Source: Adiantum capillus-veneris
Lineage: Eukaryota; Streptophyta; Polypodiopsida; Polypodiales; Pteridaceae
Direction: 5' to 3'
NCBI GenBank assembly: GCA_014529385.2
Contig: CM043962.1
Span: 39,909,098-39,973,097 of the forward strand
Length of the DNA stretch: 64,000 nucleotides
The notes beneath the pieces are model-generated. The model saw nothing but the letters and a program-made list of their open reading frames with translations. It did not search any database and was not told where the DNA came from. The first letter of the stretch is position 1. Each line of letters starts with the position of its first letter. Below are positions 1-12,158 of this stretch, one piece after another. The translations under genes were made by a program, and so were the position numbers.

Positions 1-58
1 TTGAACGAATGTGAGGAGTAATAGTGTGCTTCATGGATAACGCAATCAATGCACGAGC

Positions 59-318
59 CTATGCATCTCTAACATTCCAACAAGCTTTCTCAGTCATAGA
101 CAAAACAGTTCTAGCAGCAGCAACCCTGCAACCAAAACCTGCAACATCCTCAACATTGCCTATATCCTCAGAACCAGGACGTACATCAATGCCTTGTATA
201 ACATTCCAAACACCCTTTGGCACAAGAACATCATGTAAGCCCACGTTGGGTAATTGTCCCCATCCAATTTATCCTCAGCAACAAACACCTTGAACACATA
301 TGTGTTGTTGTCAGCCAT
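59..318 (-). pseudogene. Copia gag N-terminus, frameshifted
   Basis: Translation on the minus strand from ATG at 318 begins MADNNTYVFKVFVAEDKL, nearly the same as the gag start of the second copy at 49822. After a WAYMM stretch a small deletion shifts the frame, and the gag sequence resumes in another frame (GVWNVIQGIDVRPGSED). Gag would form the capsid of the retrotransposon particle in the cytoplasm. The upstream leader (319-657) has no ORF I can support. The rest of gag is off the left edge. Confidence 0.8.
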
Positions 319-657
319 GGCGAGTGCTTGCACCTAATGTGAAAACTTCCCGAAAAGAGGAGAAATGAAGCGAGACCAACAATGTTATGCAACACAACCC
401 GTAGATACTGTGAGGGACGTGTTATGCAAAAAATGGCACTGACGAAATTTTTGCACAAAATGACAAAATTGCTTGCATAATATTGCATGTAGTGGAAACC
501 GAGATTGAAATGAGCCCAAATCAAAAATTTGAGTAGACCAAGCTCTTTGAGATTTTCCAAAGTATTTGTTGACCTGTTGACGCTCACCAAAGCTCGCAAG
601 AAAGTGAGCAGGCGTGTGGTGTTGGTGATGCTGTTGACGATGCCCGGGAGGACACAA

Positions 658-672
658 CCTGTTCTGATACCA
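658..672 (-). other. Primer binding site, initiator Met tRNA type
   Basis: On the minus strand the LTR ends in CCAACA, followed by AT and TGGTATCAGAACAGG. This matches the TGGTATCAGAGC complement of plant initiator Met tRNA used by Copia elements, which fixes the LTR inner boundary and the orientation. Confidence 0.8.
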
Positions 673-674
673 AT

Positions 675-904
675 TGTTGGAAATAGGGTTGCAGGGAAAC
701 ACACACAAGTTGGAGAAGACGAAGAAAGCTCAAGGCACACAACAAAGAGTATGTATTTCTTAGTGCACAATGAAAGATAAGTTAGCCCTATAATGGTGGG
801 TGTATATACAATGCACGGGGGGAAAAACCTCCTAGTGCGGGAAAAAATGCCTCGGTGGTCCTAAGTGTGTTCACACACATCACTACCACATGTATATGGT
901 AACA
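675..904 (-). repeat. Copia LTR (5' LTR of the edge element)
   Basis: About 230 bp, with TG...CA ends on the plus strand (TGTTGGAAATAGGG ... ATATGGTAACA). It is closely similar to 45304-45530 and 50185-50412, including the segments around GGGTGTATATACAATGC and GTGTGTTCACACACATCACTACC. Confidence 0.85.
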
Positions 905-1934
905 AAATATAGGCTCCCTTGTACCACATGTGTGTCCTGGCATGTCTTACCTTAGGCCTGACAAAGCACAAGGGTGCATAAGTACACTCAGTTTAATGTA
1001 AGACATTCTGCATGAGGTTGCTTATGGAATTCTGATAAGGGTGCACAAAAGATTTATGATTGGTGTTATTTTTTCCATATACACGTCTCTAATTGTGATT
1101 TGGATATGGATATTTTTTTGTAAGCATTTATTTTGCCTCATTGGCTGACTCATTTATGATTGAGTTGTTCCATTCATATATGCATGCAACAGACATCTTT
1201 TCCGTGTTGTTAGCATGGCTATGAACCATAGCCAACTAGTTTGATGAAATTTATTTTGCCGATTCTTTTATCATTTTAGAGTCAAGCATTTTGCTACTAT
1301 GATGTATATTACATGCATGGCATGCATTATAAATGGGTGATTTAATGACATATCAGATGTTTACATGTTAAGACCTAAACAACGATTTACACTGAGGACA
1401 AGAATCCTAGACTATGAGTAAAGGTTCTAAGATATCACGATGGCTGAACCTGCGGACACAGATCCTACAAGGATGCTATAGGTTGATGGTGTTTATATGC
1501 CATTCACGTTACACTCATGGTAGATTTTTGTGGGACAAGGTGTGCAAGTACCATCAACTCACTCTTACAAATTGACGAGCTCTTTATGGAGGTTTCATCA
1601 CATAGAAGACTCATTTTTTACAAAGGCATGCATAGCTACAAAGGTAGCAACCAGGCAAATAGTTAATGCTTTTATGTTTTCCAAAATCTTGAAAACAAGA
1701 TTGGATTATGAAGATCCCATGACTAAGGGTGGACTAATTGGTATAAGAGCTCATGGAGCTAACTTTAGCACACATACTCAAACTCCTTTTTGTGAACAAT
1801 ATCAACATGGATGCTCGACATATTGACATCAATACATGAGACATATTTCACATGTAGAGAGTAAGAGTTCTGATTGATTATGAAACTAGCACCATAATTT
1901 TATATGTTTCACGACGGGTCCTAAGGTGCTGATT
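905..1934. other. Non-coding flank between Copia LTR and chromovirus
   Basis: AT-rich sequence with no recognisable domain. The longest open frame (1530-1826, plus, 98 codons) resembles nothing I know and is probably chance. This stretch and 10807 onward were contiguous before the chromovirus inserted. Confidence 0.6.
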
Positions 1935-1939
1935 ACTCT
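1935..1939. repeat. Target site duplication ACTCT (left)
   Basis: ACTCT directly precedes the TGTCAT end of the 5' LTR. The same five bases follow the CATTACA end of the 3' LTR at 10802-10806. Confidence 0.9.
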
Positions 1940-3511
1940 TGTCATAAAATCTATTATCTAACCAACCCAAATGATTTTCTCATATTAAACCGATCATTTA
2001 ATGTGGGAGAATAAACGAGAGCTATCTCACCACGGGGCCAATAGTAAAGGGGTCCAAATGAGAGATGGTCTATCAAAGAGCAAGGCTAGCCAATGGAGCT
2101 TAAAAGACCTTAGGGTTAGTTTCATTGAAGACCTCCAAAGGTTAGTGTTAAAAGTCCTTTGAACTTAGGTAAGCTAAGGTTGTGCTTGAGGTGGGAACCC
2201 GGCCCAAGCTTGAGGTGCTTGTCATGCTTGCTGACTAAGGTGCTTGTCATGCTTGATGACTAAGGTGCTTGAGTTGCTTGTCGTGCTTGCTGACTAAGGT
2301 GCTTGAGGTGTTTGTCGTGCTTGCCGACTAGGGAGCTTGAGATGCTTGTGGGAACATTACCCAAGCTTGAGGTGCTTTGTCATGCTTGTTGACTAAGGTG
2401 CTTGAGGGTAAGGTGTTCCACAAAGTCAACAACTATCCCTACAAGGAGGGGGCGAGACCTACAAGAGGGGGCTAGAGAGAGAACACACACACCCTCACAC
2501 AAGGCAAGCTTGGTAAAAGAAAGCATATAGGACACTTGTCAAGTTCCTCCTCATGTTGCCCTCATGGTGTGCCTAAAGTCTGTTGCTTAGCCTCCCAAGG
2601 GGTCCAATGATAATTTAGTACATTTAATTAATTGTTCTTGCATTTATCAAGTCCTCTCTCTCAAAGGGGAAAGGGGGACACTTGTCCTAAGACTACCCTT
2701 GTTGCTTGTAATGCATCCTGCATGTGATTGGCTAGTCTTGCAGGGGTCCAATGAGCTTCAAGCTTGAGCTACAAGGGGGGGTCAACCAATGCAGAAGGGG
2801 GCTAGCTTGGGGGGTATACTCTCCCACACACACTGACACACACTCTCATTGTGTGAAGTGCAAAGTGCAAGAGCTCCTTCTCCTTCTCCAAGCTAGTAGA
2901 GAAGTTGAGAGCCTACACCAACACACTTCGCTATGGAATTCCAATCCAACCAAGAGCCATGCTTCAATTCTTAAGCTTGTCATCTTCTCCATCTTCATTA
3001 CTATGCTATTATGTATCTTCTCCATCTTCGTTACTATGCTATTATTCATTACTTAAGCTTGTCATCTTCTCCATCTTCCTCCTCTTCCCTACCCTCATTC
3101 CTTGCTAGCTCTCTCCACCTTCAAAGGTGTTTGAGTCCTTGGGATTGAGGCTTGGGATAGTTAATTCTTTTTGCAAAGTTTATGTTATGCCCGTGATTCA
3201 TGAATCTTTCCATGTTCATTACATCACCTAAGTCACAAGGAACACAAAGATTGTATTGTACCAAGTCTCTCTTGATAAACACCTATTGGAGGGAGGACCG
3301 GCTCCACATAAATCCGGTCCTCAATTGTTGTCATGTTCTCTAAACTCTCTCTCTTGCAAAAGTATTGTTCATGCCAAGTTAACTAAGTACTATGTTTATG
3401 TTGCTACCATCAATTAAGTTCACCCTCTATACTCACAAAGTAATCTCACAAAAGTGCTTTATCTTATTTCCTAATTCTGCTACTCAAAGTTCATAGACCA
3501 TATCCATTACA
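1940..3511 (+). repeat. Chromovirus 5' LTR
   Basis: 1572 bp, TG...CA. It contains a GCTTG-rich minisatellite (about 2200-2410), then sequence shared with the 3' LTR. The small open frames in it (for example 2751-3056) are LTR sequence, not genes. Confidence 0.93.
2200..2410 (+). repeat. Minisatellite inside the 5' LTR
   Basis: About five degenerate copies of a 30-35 bp unit built from GAGGTGCTTGTCGTGCTTG and CTGACTAAGGTGCTT. The 3' LTR has the same array with a different copy arrangement at about 9318-9510. Confidence 0.8.
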
Positions 3512-3526
3512 TTGGCATCAGAGCAT
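3512..3526 (+). other. Primer binding site, initiator Met tRNA type
   Basis: TTGGCATCAGAGCAT follows the CATTACA end of the 5' LTR. It matches TGGTATCAGAGC with one change. Confidence 0.85.
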
Positions 3527-3924
3527 TTAGTTTCCCCTTTCTTGCTTAAGAAGAGAGGTCCTTAAGTAGCCTATTAAATGGTTGATTTTGTTAATTATAT
3601 TAGGGTACGTGGGACTGGGATCTATTATCGATTTTGTTGAGCCCACTATGTGGGAAATGGTGCACACCTTGGGATCTTTGGTCTTAATAATGGAGTCTTT
3701 TTAGACTTGCCTACGGCTTTACCAGTATTGATCCATAAGAAGTCCAAAAGGGTCTATCCCTTGGCAACTTTGCAATATTAGACCCACTCCACTACTCTAT
3801 AATTAACCAATTCGAGCCGTGGGTGTAGATACTTAAGTGCCGATTTTCAAAGGCTAAGAGGAGTAGCAAACTAAGGTCTTGAATTGCCAAAGCATACACT
3901 AAGTAAGTACACAATTTTGTTAAC

Positions 3925-5340
3925 ATGACTGACAATAACCAAGAGAGTAGAATGGACATTGATAACTTTGATTTTGCACATGAAGATGCTAATGATGATG
4001 CCCCCATGTTTGTCAATTATCTTGTTACTAGGTTGCATCAAGCTAGGGCAAGCCCTGCTATGCAAGTCAAAGTTACTCAGCAACTTCGCGCTTATGGGAT
4101 TTCCCTTCCTCTCCAAGAGAAGAGAGAGCTTAAGAGGCCTCTTGATGAGACCCCCAAAACAAGACTCTCTCTCATATGAGAGGAGGAATCCAAAGAGCAA
4201 GAAAGTAATGAGTCTTTAAGTTCCTTCGAAGATGTGGCTCCATGAAGACAGCGGTCTAGACGATCGCCAACTCCTCCCAAGAAGAAACGTTCAACCCACA
4301 GTCCTTCTCCTCGTCACTCCAAAAGGGAAGAGAGGAAACAAAGGAAGAAAAGGGCAAGAAAGAGGTCACCCTCTTACCCTTCTTCTTCACCTTCCTCCTC
4401 TTTTGACGAAAGCTATGGCTATTCTCCTAGAGAATACAAGAGGGGAGGACATCGCAAATCTTACCCTACATGGCGAAGGTCACAAAAGCTCAAGAAGTTC
4501 AAAGAGGGAGGAAAGAGTATCTCTTTTCTCACCTATGATGGCACCTTTAGTGCTACCAACAGAGTATTGGCCTTCATCCAACAATTTGATGCGGCCTTTG
4601 GAGATGAGGGCTTCACAGAGTCCTCCAAGATACGCCATTTAGCTATGCACTTCCAGAAATCGGCTTGTCAATGGTGGGCTAGCCTTTATAGCAACGGCAA
4701 AGCCCCAAAGACATGGAAAACTCTACGAGTTTCGATCATGAAGAAATTCCTTGCAAGCGATGCAAAGTGCTTACCGAATGGTGCAATTTGAAGCTTCTCT
4801 CTCATGAGTCTATCCACAAATATGTAGACAAGTTTTGGGATTTACATCTCATGGCTACGGTCTTTCAAAAGATAGACTTTGCCAAGCCATTTCTGTGCGG
4901 GATTACCTGAAGAGATGACTGAGTATGTCAACTCCCAATGGCCTGGTTTTATCACCAAAGTAATGCACCACACCATGGTTGCTTCGCGCATCAATTTCCA
5001 ACAAGAGGCTAGACGGAATGTCAAGCCCATGGAAAACAAAGACAAAAGTGATGCAAAGGGGAAAACCAATGTCCAAAATTCTTCCCAAGGCAATTCCAGC
5101 AACAACAACAACAACAATCGGTCCAAGGAGAAGGGAGTTTAGAAAGGTAAAAACAAACTCTCTCCTAAAGAGCTTGAAGCTTTTCGCAAGGACCATAAGT
5201 GTTTTAAGTGTGGGGAGCAAGGACATGGCTATCGTTCTTGCCCCAAGAAAAATTATCGCAATGAAACTCTTAGAGCTTCCACCATCAAAGCTCCAAAAGA
5301 GGATGCTCATTGCAAAGGATCACCTCTCTCCTATGCTTGA
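3925..5340 (+). pseudogene. Chromovirus gag with CCHC zinc knuckle, broken
   Basis: Starts at ATG 3925 (MTDNNQESRMDIDNFDF). In the same frame there are stops at 4177 and near 4235, a basic S/R/K-rich stretch, then the capsid-type segment around 4567-4791 (FIQQFDAAFGDEGF ... CQWWASLY). A frameshift near 4770 moves the rest to other frames (4713-4910, 4879-5142). The nucleocapsid knuckle CFKCGEQGHGYRSC lies at about 5200-5241, matching CX2CX4HX4C. Role: capsid formation and RNA packaging. At least three breaks make it non-functional. Confidence 0.88.
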
Positions 5341-7170
5341 AGGGAGCATGATGCATTCATCTTGTTTGACCCTAGCTCTACTCACAACTTCATATCAATG
5401 GAGTTGGCCACCAAGTTGGGCATTCAAGCTTTCAAGACACTGCTTTCAAGGTACAACAAGCCTCCGTTACTCCCTTGATTGGGAAGTTGAGGCTTCATGT
5501 ACAAAGCTATGTCGACAAAGAAGAATTTTTCATCTCTACTCTCCAACATGAGGATGTTATCCTAGGGTCACCATGGTTCAACTGCATGGCTGCCAACATG
5601 AAGTTCCCTGAAAGGAGAATTTACTTCAGCTATACAGGAAAATGAACATGTATATAGATGCTAGTGAGTCAGATTGTACTATACCACTTGTAAATCCTCC
5701 TGATTTTGATAAATCAATGAAGAGCTCAGTTTCTGCGTACATGATATTTGTCAAAGAATCCCTTAAAGGTCCTAATGTTTCATCAAATGTAAATGGTAGG
5801 AATCAAGAAGAGTTATACTTGTCTAATTTTCTAAAAGGATTCCAAGATATGTTTGTCGATGATATCTCTATGGACTTACCTCCAAAATGAGGGGATGATG
5901 ACCATCGAATTGAGCTCCTACCAGGAAGCTCACCGCCTAACAAGCCTCCTTATCAAGTTTCCTAAGCTCAACAAGAGGAGATCATGAGGCAAGTACAAGA
6001 ATTGGTAGACAAAGGGATGGTGAGGCCTAGCTCCTGTCCCTTTTGTTCACTAGTCCTTTTAGTGCAAAAGAAAGATGGTACATTCGAATGTGTGTGGACT
6101 ATCGAGCACTAAACCATATCATTATCAAAAATAGATTTCCCGTTCCTCGGGTAGAAGATCTATTTGATAAGCTACAAGGCTCTACCTACTTCAGTAGGAT
6201 TGATCTTAAAAGTGGCTATTATCAAATAAGGATAGTGGATGAAGATATCTTAAAGATCGCGTTTCGTACAACGTTTGGTCTTTATGAATATCTAGTCATG
6301 CCTTTTGGCTTGACTAATGCACCAATCACGTTCAATCAATTAATGGAGAAAATATTTAGGCCCTCTGTAGATTCACTGGAGTGTTCTTTGATGATATCAT
6401 CATCTACTCAAAGTCCTTGGAGGACATAAGCAACATCTCCAAGTGATTTTTCAAGCATTGAGGGAGAATAAGCTTTTTATCAACCAAAAGAAAAGCGAAT
6501 TTTTCCTTCAAGAGATTCAATACTTAGGTCATATTATCTCTCAAGATGGTATCCATATGGATCCATCGAAGTTAGAGGTAATAAAAGCATGGCCTAATCC
6601 AAGGAATCTACATGAGCTAAGAATCTTTATTGGCATGTGTGCATATTATAGACGCTTCATAGCAAAATTTTAGCAAATAGGAGGACCATTACATGACTTA
6701 ACAAAGAAGAACGCTAAGTATTCATGGAGTGCTAAGGAGAAAAATGCTTTTGACAAGTTCAAAGAGAAGCTTACCTCCCAATCAGTCCTCATGCTTCCGG
6801 ATCTCTCAAAGCCATTTGAGGTCCAATGTGATGCTTGTGGTGATTGCCTTGGAGCAGTTTTGCTTCAAGAAGGGCATGCCATAAGCATATGAGAGCCAAA
6901 GGATCAATACAAATGAACGGATCTTAGGCATTTATGAGAAAGAGCTTTTAGTTGTTCTACATGTCCTAGACACATGGAAGCACTATTTATTGGGGACTCC
7001 ATTCATTTTATGATCATACCATCAAAGTCTCAAGTACTTCATGACGCAAACAAAGCTTTCTGACAAACAAATGAGGTGGAAAATTTTTCTTTCACAATTT
7101 AATTTCCATATTACTCACGTTGCTAGTAAGCACAATCAAGTGGCCGATGCACTTTCACGATGACCAAAAG
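5340..7170 (+). pseudogene. Chromovirus pol: protease, reverse transcriptase, RNase H, broken
   Basis: The protease segment reads ILFDPSSTHNFIS then VILGSPWF. The motif has D-P-S where family members have D-S/T-G, so the active site may be altered. RT is visible at 6043-6429 ([32 protein letters not shown]). A frameshift falls at the catalytic FDD region near 6390-6410, and the rest lies at 6443-6673 (YLGHIISQDGI, YYRRFI). RNase H remnants run to about 7160 with several stops. Order and motifs are those of Ty3 pol, and the enzyme would copy the element RNA in cytoplasmic particles. Confidence 0.88.
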
Positions 7171-7178
7171 TTAATGCG

Positions 7179-8630
7179 GTGTATATAGCAACTCACAATG
7201 ATCTAACTTCTATGATAGATGAGTATGCTATTGAATCTGACTTTAGAGAAATAATGTCAGCCCTTGCTTTGGGGAAGAAAGAGGAATCATTCACCTTGCA
7301 GGATGGTTATCTTCTCCACGGAAATAGGCTATGTGTTACCCACTCCCTTCGTGAGAAATTCATGTATGAATCCCATGCTCCTCCCTATGCGGGGCATAGA
7401 GGAATTCAACCTACTCTCTGAGGAGTAGAAACGTACTTCTATTGGCCTACCATGAAAGTGGACATACAAGAGTATGCTTCAAAATGTGTAGTATGCTAAA
7501 ACACCAAGTATGATAGAGGGAAGCAACCTGGTTACTCCAGCCATTGCCTATCCCAAATGCACCCAAATGCACCATGGGAGAGTATATCCATGGATTTCAT
7601 CTTTGGATTACCCAAGTCTATCCATGGAAATACAAGAATATGGAAAATAGTCCGACAGGTTTAGCAAGCAAGCACACTTTATTCCTGTCAAAAAGACTAT
7701 TAAGGCACACCAAATGGCAACTCTCTTCATATCACAGCTTTTCAAACACCATGGATTGCCAACTCCCATCGTGTCAAAGGGAGATCCTAGAATGACCAAT
7801 AATTTCTCGAAAGGCCTCTTTGAAAATCTAGGAACAAGATTGAATTTCTCTTTGGCCTATCACCCACAAACAGATGGCCAAAATGAGATAGCCAATCTTA
7901 CCATACTCGATCTACTAAAGACTTTTGTTACCGAAGTAGATCAACGCTTACAATCAGAAAAGGACTTACCTCTTGTAGAGTATGCGTATAATAATACTAT
8001 ACATACTTCTATCGGGAAAAGCACCTTTCGAAATTATTGAGGGAAGACATAAAAGTCCCTTGCTACTTAAAGTACATGGGAAGATCTTCGCTACCGATGA
8101 GTATAGCCGTGAACTACAAGAATCTTTTCAAATGATTAAGGAGGCTATATTTGTCTCTCAACAAAGGCAAAAAGTTGATGCTGAGGGACAAGAACAAAGG
8201 GCCCTTAACATTCAAAGAAACTGATTGGGTCTTACTTAAGTTTCCCAAGGCTCGATTGAGACAAACGACAGGCAAAAATACTACCGGCCATCAAAAGTAT
8301 TATGCTAAATTAACAAAAAGATACTATGGTCCTTTCCAAATCTTGAAGCCCATCAATGAGATGGCTTATCAACTCAAGTTTCCCAACCATTGGCTTGCTT
8401 TTCATGTGAGCCTACTTAAGCCCTACAAAGGAGAGCCACCAAGTGAACCAATACCCTCTCGAAATTGAAGACCAAGAAGAGGTGCTACAACCCGAAGCTA
8501 CCCTTCGGTATGAAGACAAGATACTACATGGTAAGATTATCCGACGGTATCTTATTAAGTTAAAAAATTATCCTTTTGAAGATGCTAGATGGATGCAATG
8601 AATACAACTTAAGGATAGTATGAACCTTGT
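7179..8630 (+). pseudogene. Chromovirus integrase with chromodomain-like C-terminus, broken
   Basis: 7179-7421 carries the spacer and first zinc ligands (ESHAPPYAGHRG). KCVVC completes the HHCC site after a stop. The catalytic core is split among frames ([11 protein letters not shown]; then 7714-8040 with HHGLPTPIVSKGDPR and YHPQTDGQNE). 8151-8468 is the C-terminal domain (YYGPFQILKPINEMAY, AFHVSLLKPY). In the next frame about 8480-8600 encodes LHGKIIRRYLIKLKNYP followed by FEDARWMQ, which fits a chromodomain that would steer insertion to heterochromatin. The SKGDPR site has K where D-R-D-P is usual. Confidence 0.85.
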
Positions 8631-9317
8631 CAATGCTTACAATGCTGCATTGAACTAAGCAAATGTACAAATTTCATTTAAATCACCAATGTTTTTGTCT
8701 TATAAGAGTAGTTCTCTCTTTTTATTGTGCACAAATTTAAGTAGTATGCATACTTAGAATCATGTTTGTGATGACGACGTTTCTCAAACACCAAGTAGAA
8801 TTTGTCAGTCTACTTGAGAGAATGAAATGGACTAAAGAGCAGACATGCTTGTGGCAGTCATGTCTCCCAAGCACCAAATGGATTAGTCATCCATCTTGGA
8901 AAGATGTCATAGGGTAAAAAGGGATCCTCTCCCCGCTAAGAAACATTGACTAATGGTTAAGGCTTTATCTCTTCTAGCTCATAGTCAAGGATGGCTATGA
9001 TTTCAAGAGAGAGGTAATGTCATAAAATCTAATACCTAACCAACCCAAATGATTTTCTCATATTAAACTGATCATTTAATGTGGGAGAATATACGGGAAC
9101 AAGGGTTAGAATATAAACATGTGCTTACAGAGCTATCTCACCACGTGGCCAATGGTAAAGGGGTCCAAATGAGAGATGGTTTCTCAAAGAGCAAGGCTAG
9201 CCACCAATGGAGCTTAACAGACCTTAGGGTTAGCTTCATTGAAGACCTCCAAAGGTTGGTGTTAAAAGTTCTTTGACCTTAGGTAAGATAGGGATGTGCT
9301 TGAGGTGGAAACGCAAC

Positions 9318-9510
9318 CCAAGCTTGAGGTGCTTGTTGTGCTTGCTGACTAAGGTCCTTGTGGTGCTTGCTAACTAAGCTTCTTGAGGTGCTTGCTGACT
9401 AAGGTGCTTGAGGTGTTTGTCGTGCTTGCCGACTAGGGAGCTTGAGATGCTTATGGGAACATTACCCAAGCTTGAGGTGCTTTGTCATGCTTGTTGTTGA
9501 CTAAGGTGCT
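9318..9510 (+). repeat. Minisatellite inside the 3' LTR
   Basis: Counterpart of 2200-2410. The unit order differs, so the array has gained and lost units since insertion. Confidence 0.78.
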
Positions 9511-9809
9511 TGAGGGTAAGGTGTTCCACAAAGTCAACAACTATCCCTACAAGGAGGCGGCGAGACCTACAAGAGGGGGCTAGAGAGAGAACACACACAC
9601 CCTCACACAAGGCAAGCTTGGTAAAAGAAAGCATATAGGACACTTGTCAAGTTCCTCCTCGTGTTGCCCTCATGGTGTGCCTAAAGCCTCTTGCTTAGCC
9701 TCCTAAGGGGTCCAATGATAATTTAGTACATTTAATTAATTGTTCTTGCATTTATCAAGTCCTCTCTCTCAAAGGGGAAAGGGGGACACTTGTCCTAAGA
9801 CTACCCTCG

Positions 9810-10113
9810 TTGATTGTAATGCATCCTGCATATGATTGGCTAGTCTTGCAGGGGTCCAATGAGCTTCAAGCTTGAGCTACAAGGGGGGGTCGACAAATGC
9901 AAGAAGGGGGCTAGCTTGGGGGGTATACTCTCCCACACACACACTCACACACACTCTCATTGTTACTTGTAATGCATCCTGCATGTCATTGGCCAGTCTT
10001 GTAGGGGTCCAATGAGCTTCAAGCTTGAGCTACAAGGGGGACTCAACCAATGCAAGAAGGGGGCTAGTTTGGGGGGTATACTCTCCCACACACACTCTCA
10101 CACACTCTCATTG
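9810..10113 (+). repeat. Tandem duplication of about 153 bp in the 3' LTR only
   Basis: Copy 1 is 9810-9962 and copy 2 is 9963-10113. Each starts near TTGTAATGCATCCTGCAT and ends in CACACTCTCATTG. The 5' LTR has one copy (about 2700-2850). Confidence 0.88.
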
Positions 10114-10801
10114 TGTGAAGTGCAAACGTGCAAGAGTGCAAGAGCTTCATCTCCTTCTCCAAGCTAGTAGAGAAGTTGAGAGCCTACACCAACACTCTTG
10201 GCTATGGAATGCAAATCCAACCAAGAGCCACACTTCAATGCTTAATCTTGCCATCTTCCCCATCTTCATTACTATGCTATTATGTATGCTAGCCAAGAAG
10301 AGTGATGATAAGTGAGGAACTAATTCTTTCTCCTATGGAATGTTTCTTCTTCCTCTTCCCTACCCTCATTCCCCACTAGCTCTCTCCACCTTCGAAGGTG
10401 TTTGAGGCCTTGGGACCGAGGCTTGGGATAGTCAATGCTTTTTGCAAAGTTTATGTTATGCTCGTGATGCATGAAGCTTTCCATCTTCATTGCATCACCT
10501 AGGTCACAAGGAGCACAAAGATTGTATTGTACCAAGTATCCCTTGATGAGAGAGACTATAATACAAATGCCTATTGGAGTGGGCACCGGCTCCACATAAA
10601 TCCGGTCCTCAATTATTGTCATGTTCTCTAAAATCTCTCTCTTGCAAAAGTATTGTTCATGCCAAGTTAACTAAGTACTATGTTTATGTTGCTACCATCA
10701 ATTAAGTTCACCCTCTATGCTCACAAAGTAATCTCACAAAAGTGCTTTATCTAATTGGCTAATTTCGCTTCTCTCAAAGTTTATAGGCCATTTCCATTAC
10801 A

Positions 10802-10806
10802 ACTCT
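10802..10806. repeat. Target site duplication ACTCT (right)
   Basis: Partner of 1935-1939. Five-base duplications are normal for Ty3 integrase. Confidence 0.9.
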
Positions 10807-11350
10807 TGTTCTATGAGGATCATTATGGCACTGTCTTTTAAGACAATTACGTGACCAAGGTTATCTATTTAGATTTGAGTGTGATTTTGCCTACAAAAGC
10901 GGCATGATAAGAGAGTATCACAACCTTATGAGTGGTTGTAAGGTAGCAATGCACATTTTGGTAATTTTTAGCTTCCATTCTTTTTAACACAGGTGCATCA
11001 GGATGTTCCACTTACGAAGTGTTTATGCTACGAGCATTCTGATTTTCAATCTGCATGGCTATTTATGGAGACTGTAATTTTATGATGTTTACAAAGTTTT
11101 AGGTCAAGTGGAAGGATAGGGCCTGAAGAAGGTTCCACTTGGGAGAACATTAGTGTGATTACGAAACAATTTCTTACTTTTGTTTTCAAGAACAAAAACT
11201 CTTTCACAGTTTCGTGGGAGTAGTGTGAGGGCAAGGGTCCTAAGGGCTAGGGTGGGAAAGTCCCTAGGGCAAGGCCCTACCACATGTCATGCATACAGTT
11301 CAAGAGAGAGGTTGAGAGGTGAAGAGCACCTTAGGACCCATCATGACACC

Positions 11351-11445
11351 TATAAAAGTATGGCACTAGTGCCATAGTCCATGAGAAATCATTCTCTCCA
11401 CATATATAAAAGTATACGCCAATGTCATAGTCCATGAGAACTCAC
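11351..11445 (+). repeat. Imperfect tandem pair, period about 54 bp
   Basis: TATAAAAGTATGGCACTAG and TATAAAAGTATACGCCAATG are each followed by a shared CATAGTCCATGAGAA segment. Confidence 0.65.
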
Positions 11446-12102
11446 GCGGTACCCAAGGGGGTCTTTCAAAAGAGCATAGACAACAACATTGAAAATTTTC
11501 ATGCAAACACACACTTAAATATGCACGTCTTTCAAGAGAATAACTAACGGGAGAGAGGGCCATAGAAACTGTGGAGAGTGGTACATGGTCATCTGTAGCA
11601 TTTGTCGTTGCACTTAGTCATGGGGCATGAATCAACAAGCTTTATCCAACGCACCACAATTCTCCCAAGATCTCAACACTTTACTGAGGGTGGCTTTAGA
11701 CTGAGCGACGAAAGAGTGCTTGTTTTACGCTTCGCATATTCATGCGAAACGGTAGCCTCTCACAATATTGGCTCATGATAACGTGATTGAAGTGTTTGAT
11801 GAGAAATTTTATTCTACAGCGGCTTTGTTGCATCAACCTTGATATCTTTTTGCCAGTCCATACCTCTTTTCTAGAGAGGGAAGGGGGGCGGGGGCTGTGT
11901 CCAAAAGAAATAGGAATCAAGTGGCACCGTCTGGGCATGCCAATGAGCAGCTGACAAGTAGCATGAGAGTTTCTACAACGCTTCATCTAGGTGAGCAGGT
12001 CTAGGGCCCATGTCAGACGAGCCCGTCGAACAGATGGGGCTAATTATGAGCTCAAGAGGTCATCATGGCCTTTCTTTGTCACACAAACAACGATCACAAC
12101 TT

Positions 12103-12158
12103 TCTACTTCGACCTGGTTGCCATCTTATGTCTACTTCGACCTGGTTGCCATCTTATG
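12103..12158 (+). repeat. Perfect tandem pair, 2 x 28 bp
   Basis: Two adjacent copies start with TCTACTTCGACCTGGTTGCC and end in ATCTTATG (12103-12130, 12131-12158). Confidence 0.85.

Larger units (their letters stand above)
1..904 (-). mobile_element. Ty1/Copia retrotransposon, 5' part, cut by window edge
   Basis: This is the 5' end of a Copia element read on the minus strand: LTR (675-904), primer binding site (658-672), leader, and start of gag (from 318 down). The whole block aligns by eye with 49.5-50.41 kb, the same parts of a second copy of the family. Downstream gag, pol and the other LTR lie outside the window. Substitutions and small gaps relative to the second copy suggest an old insertion. 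Confidence 0.85.
1940..10801 (+). mobile_element. Ty3 chromovirus, complete boundaries, decayed coding region
   Basis: An 8.86-kb LTR retrotransposon with two long LTRs (1940-3511 and 9018-10801), each running TGTCATAAAATCTA ... CATTACA. It is flanked by a perfect 5-bp duplication ACTCT (1935-1939 and 10802-10806). Order inside is primer site, gag with CCHC knuckle, protease, RT, RNase H, integrase and a chromodomain-like tail, the chromovirus order. Many stops and frameshifts break gag and pol, so it cannot move on its own. The LTRs differ by indels, including a 153-bp tandem duplication only in the 3' copy, which points to an old insertion. Confidence 0.95.
9018..10801 (+). repeat. Chromovirus 3' LTR
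   Basis: 1784 bp, preceded by a purine run (AAGAGAGAGG near 9005-9014) that serves as polypurine tract. It is about 210 bp longer than the 5' LTR, mainly through the tandem duplication at 9810-10113. Open frames inside (9079-9276, 10025-10315) are LTR sequence. Confidence 0.93.

Noticed and set aside
231-770. 179-codon minus-strand ORF over Copia leader and LTR
   Set aside because: It covers leader and LTR and overlaps the true gag start in another frame.
1530-1826. 98-codon plus-strand ORF
   Set aside because: No domain, no neighbouring coding signal; length is within chance expectation.
2200-2410. CRISPR-like array in the chromovirus LTR
   Set aside because: Units are directly adjacent without unique spacers, inside a plant LTR: a minisatellite.
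3871-4280. Minus-strand ORFs opposite the chromovirus gag
   Set aside because: Antisense shadows of gag without any domain.
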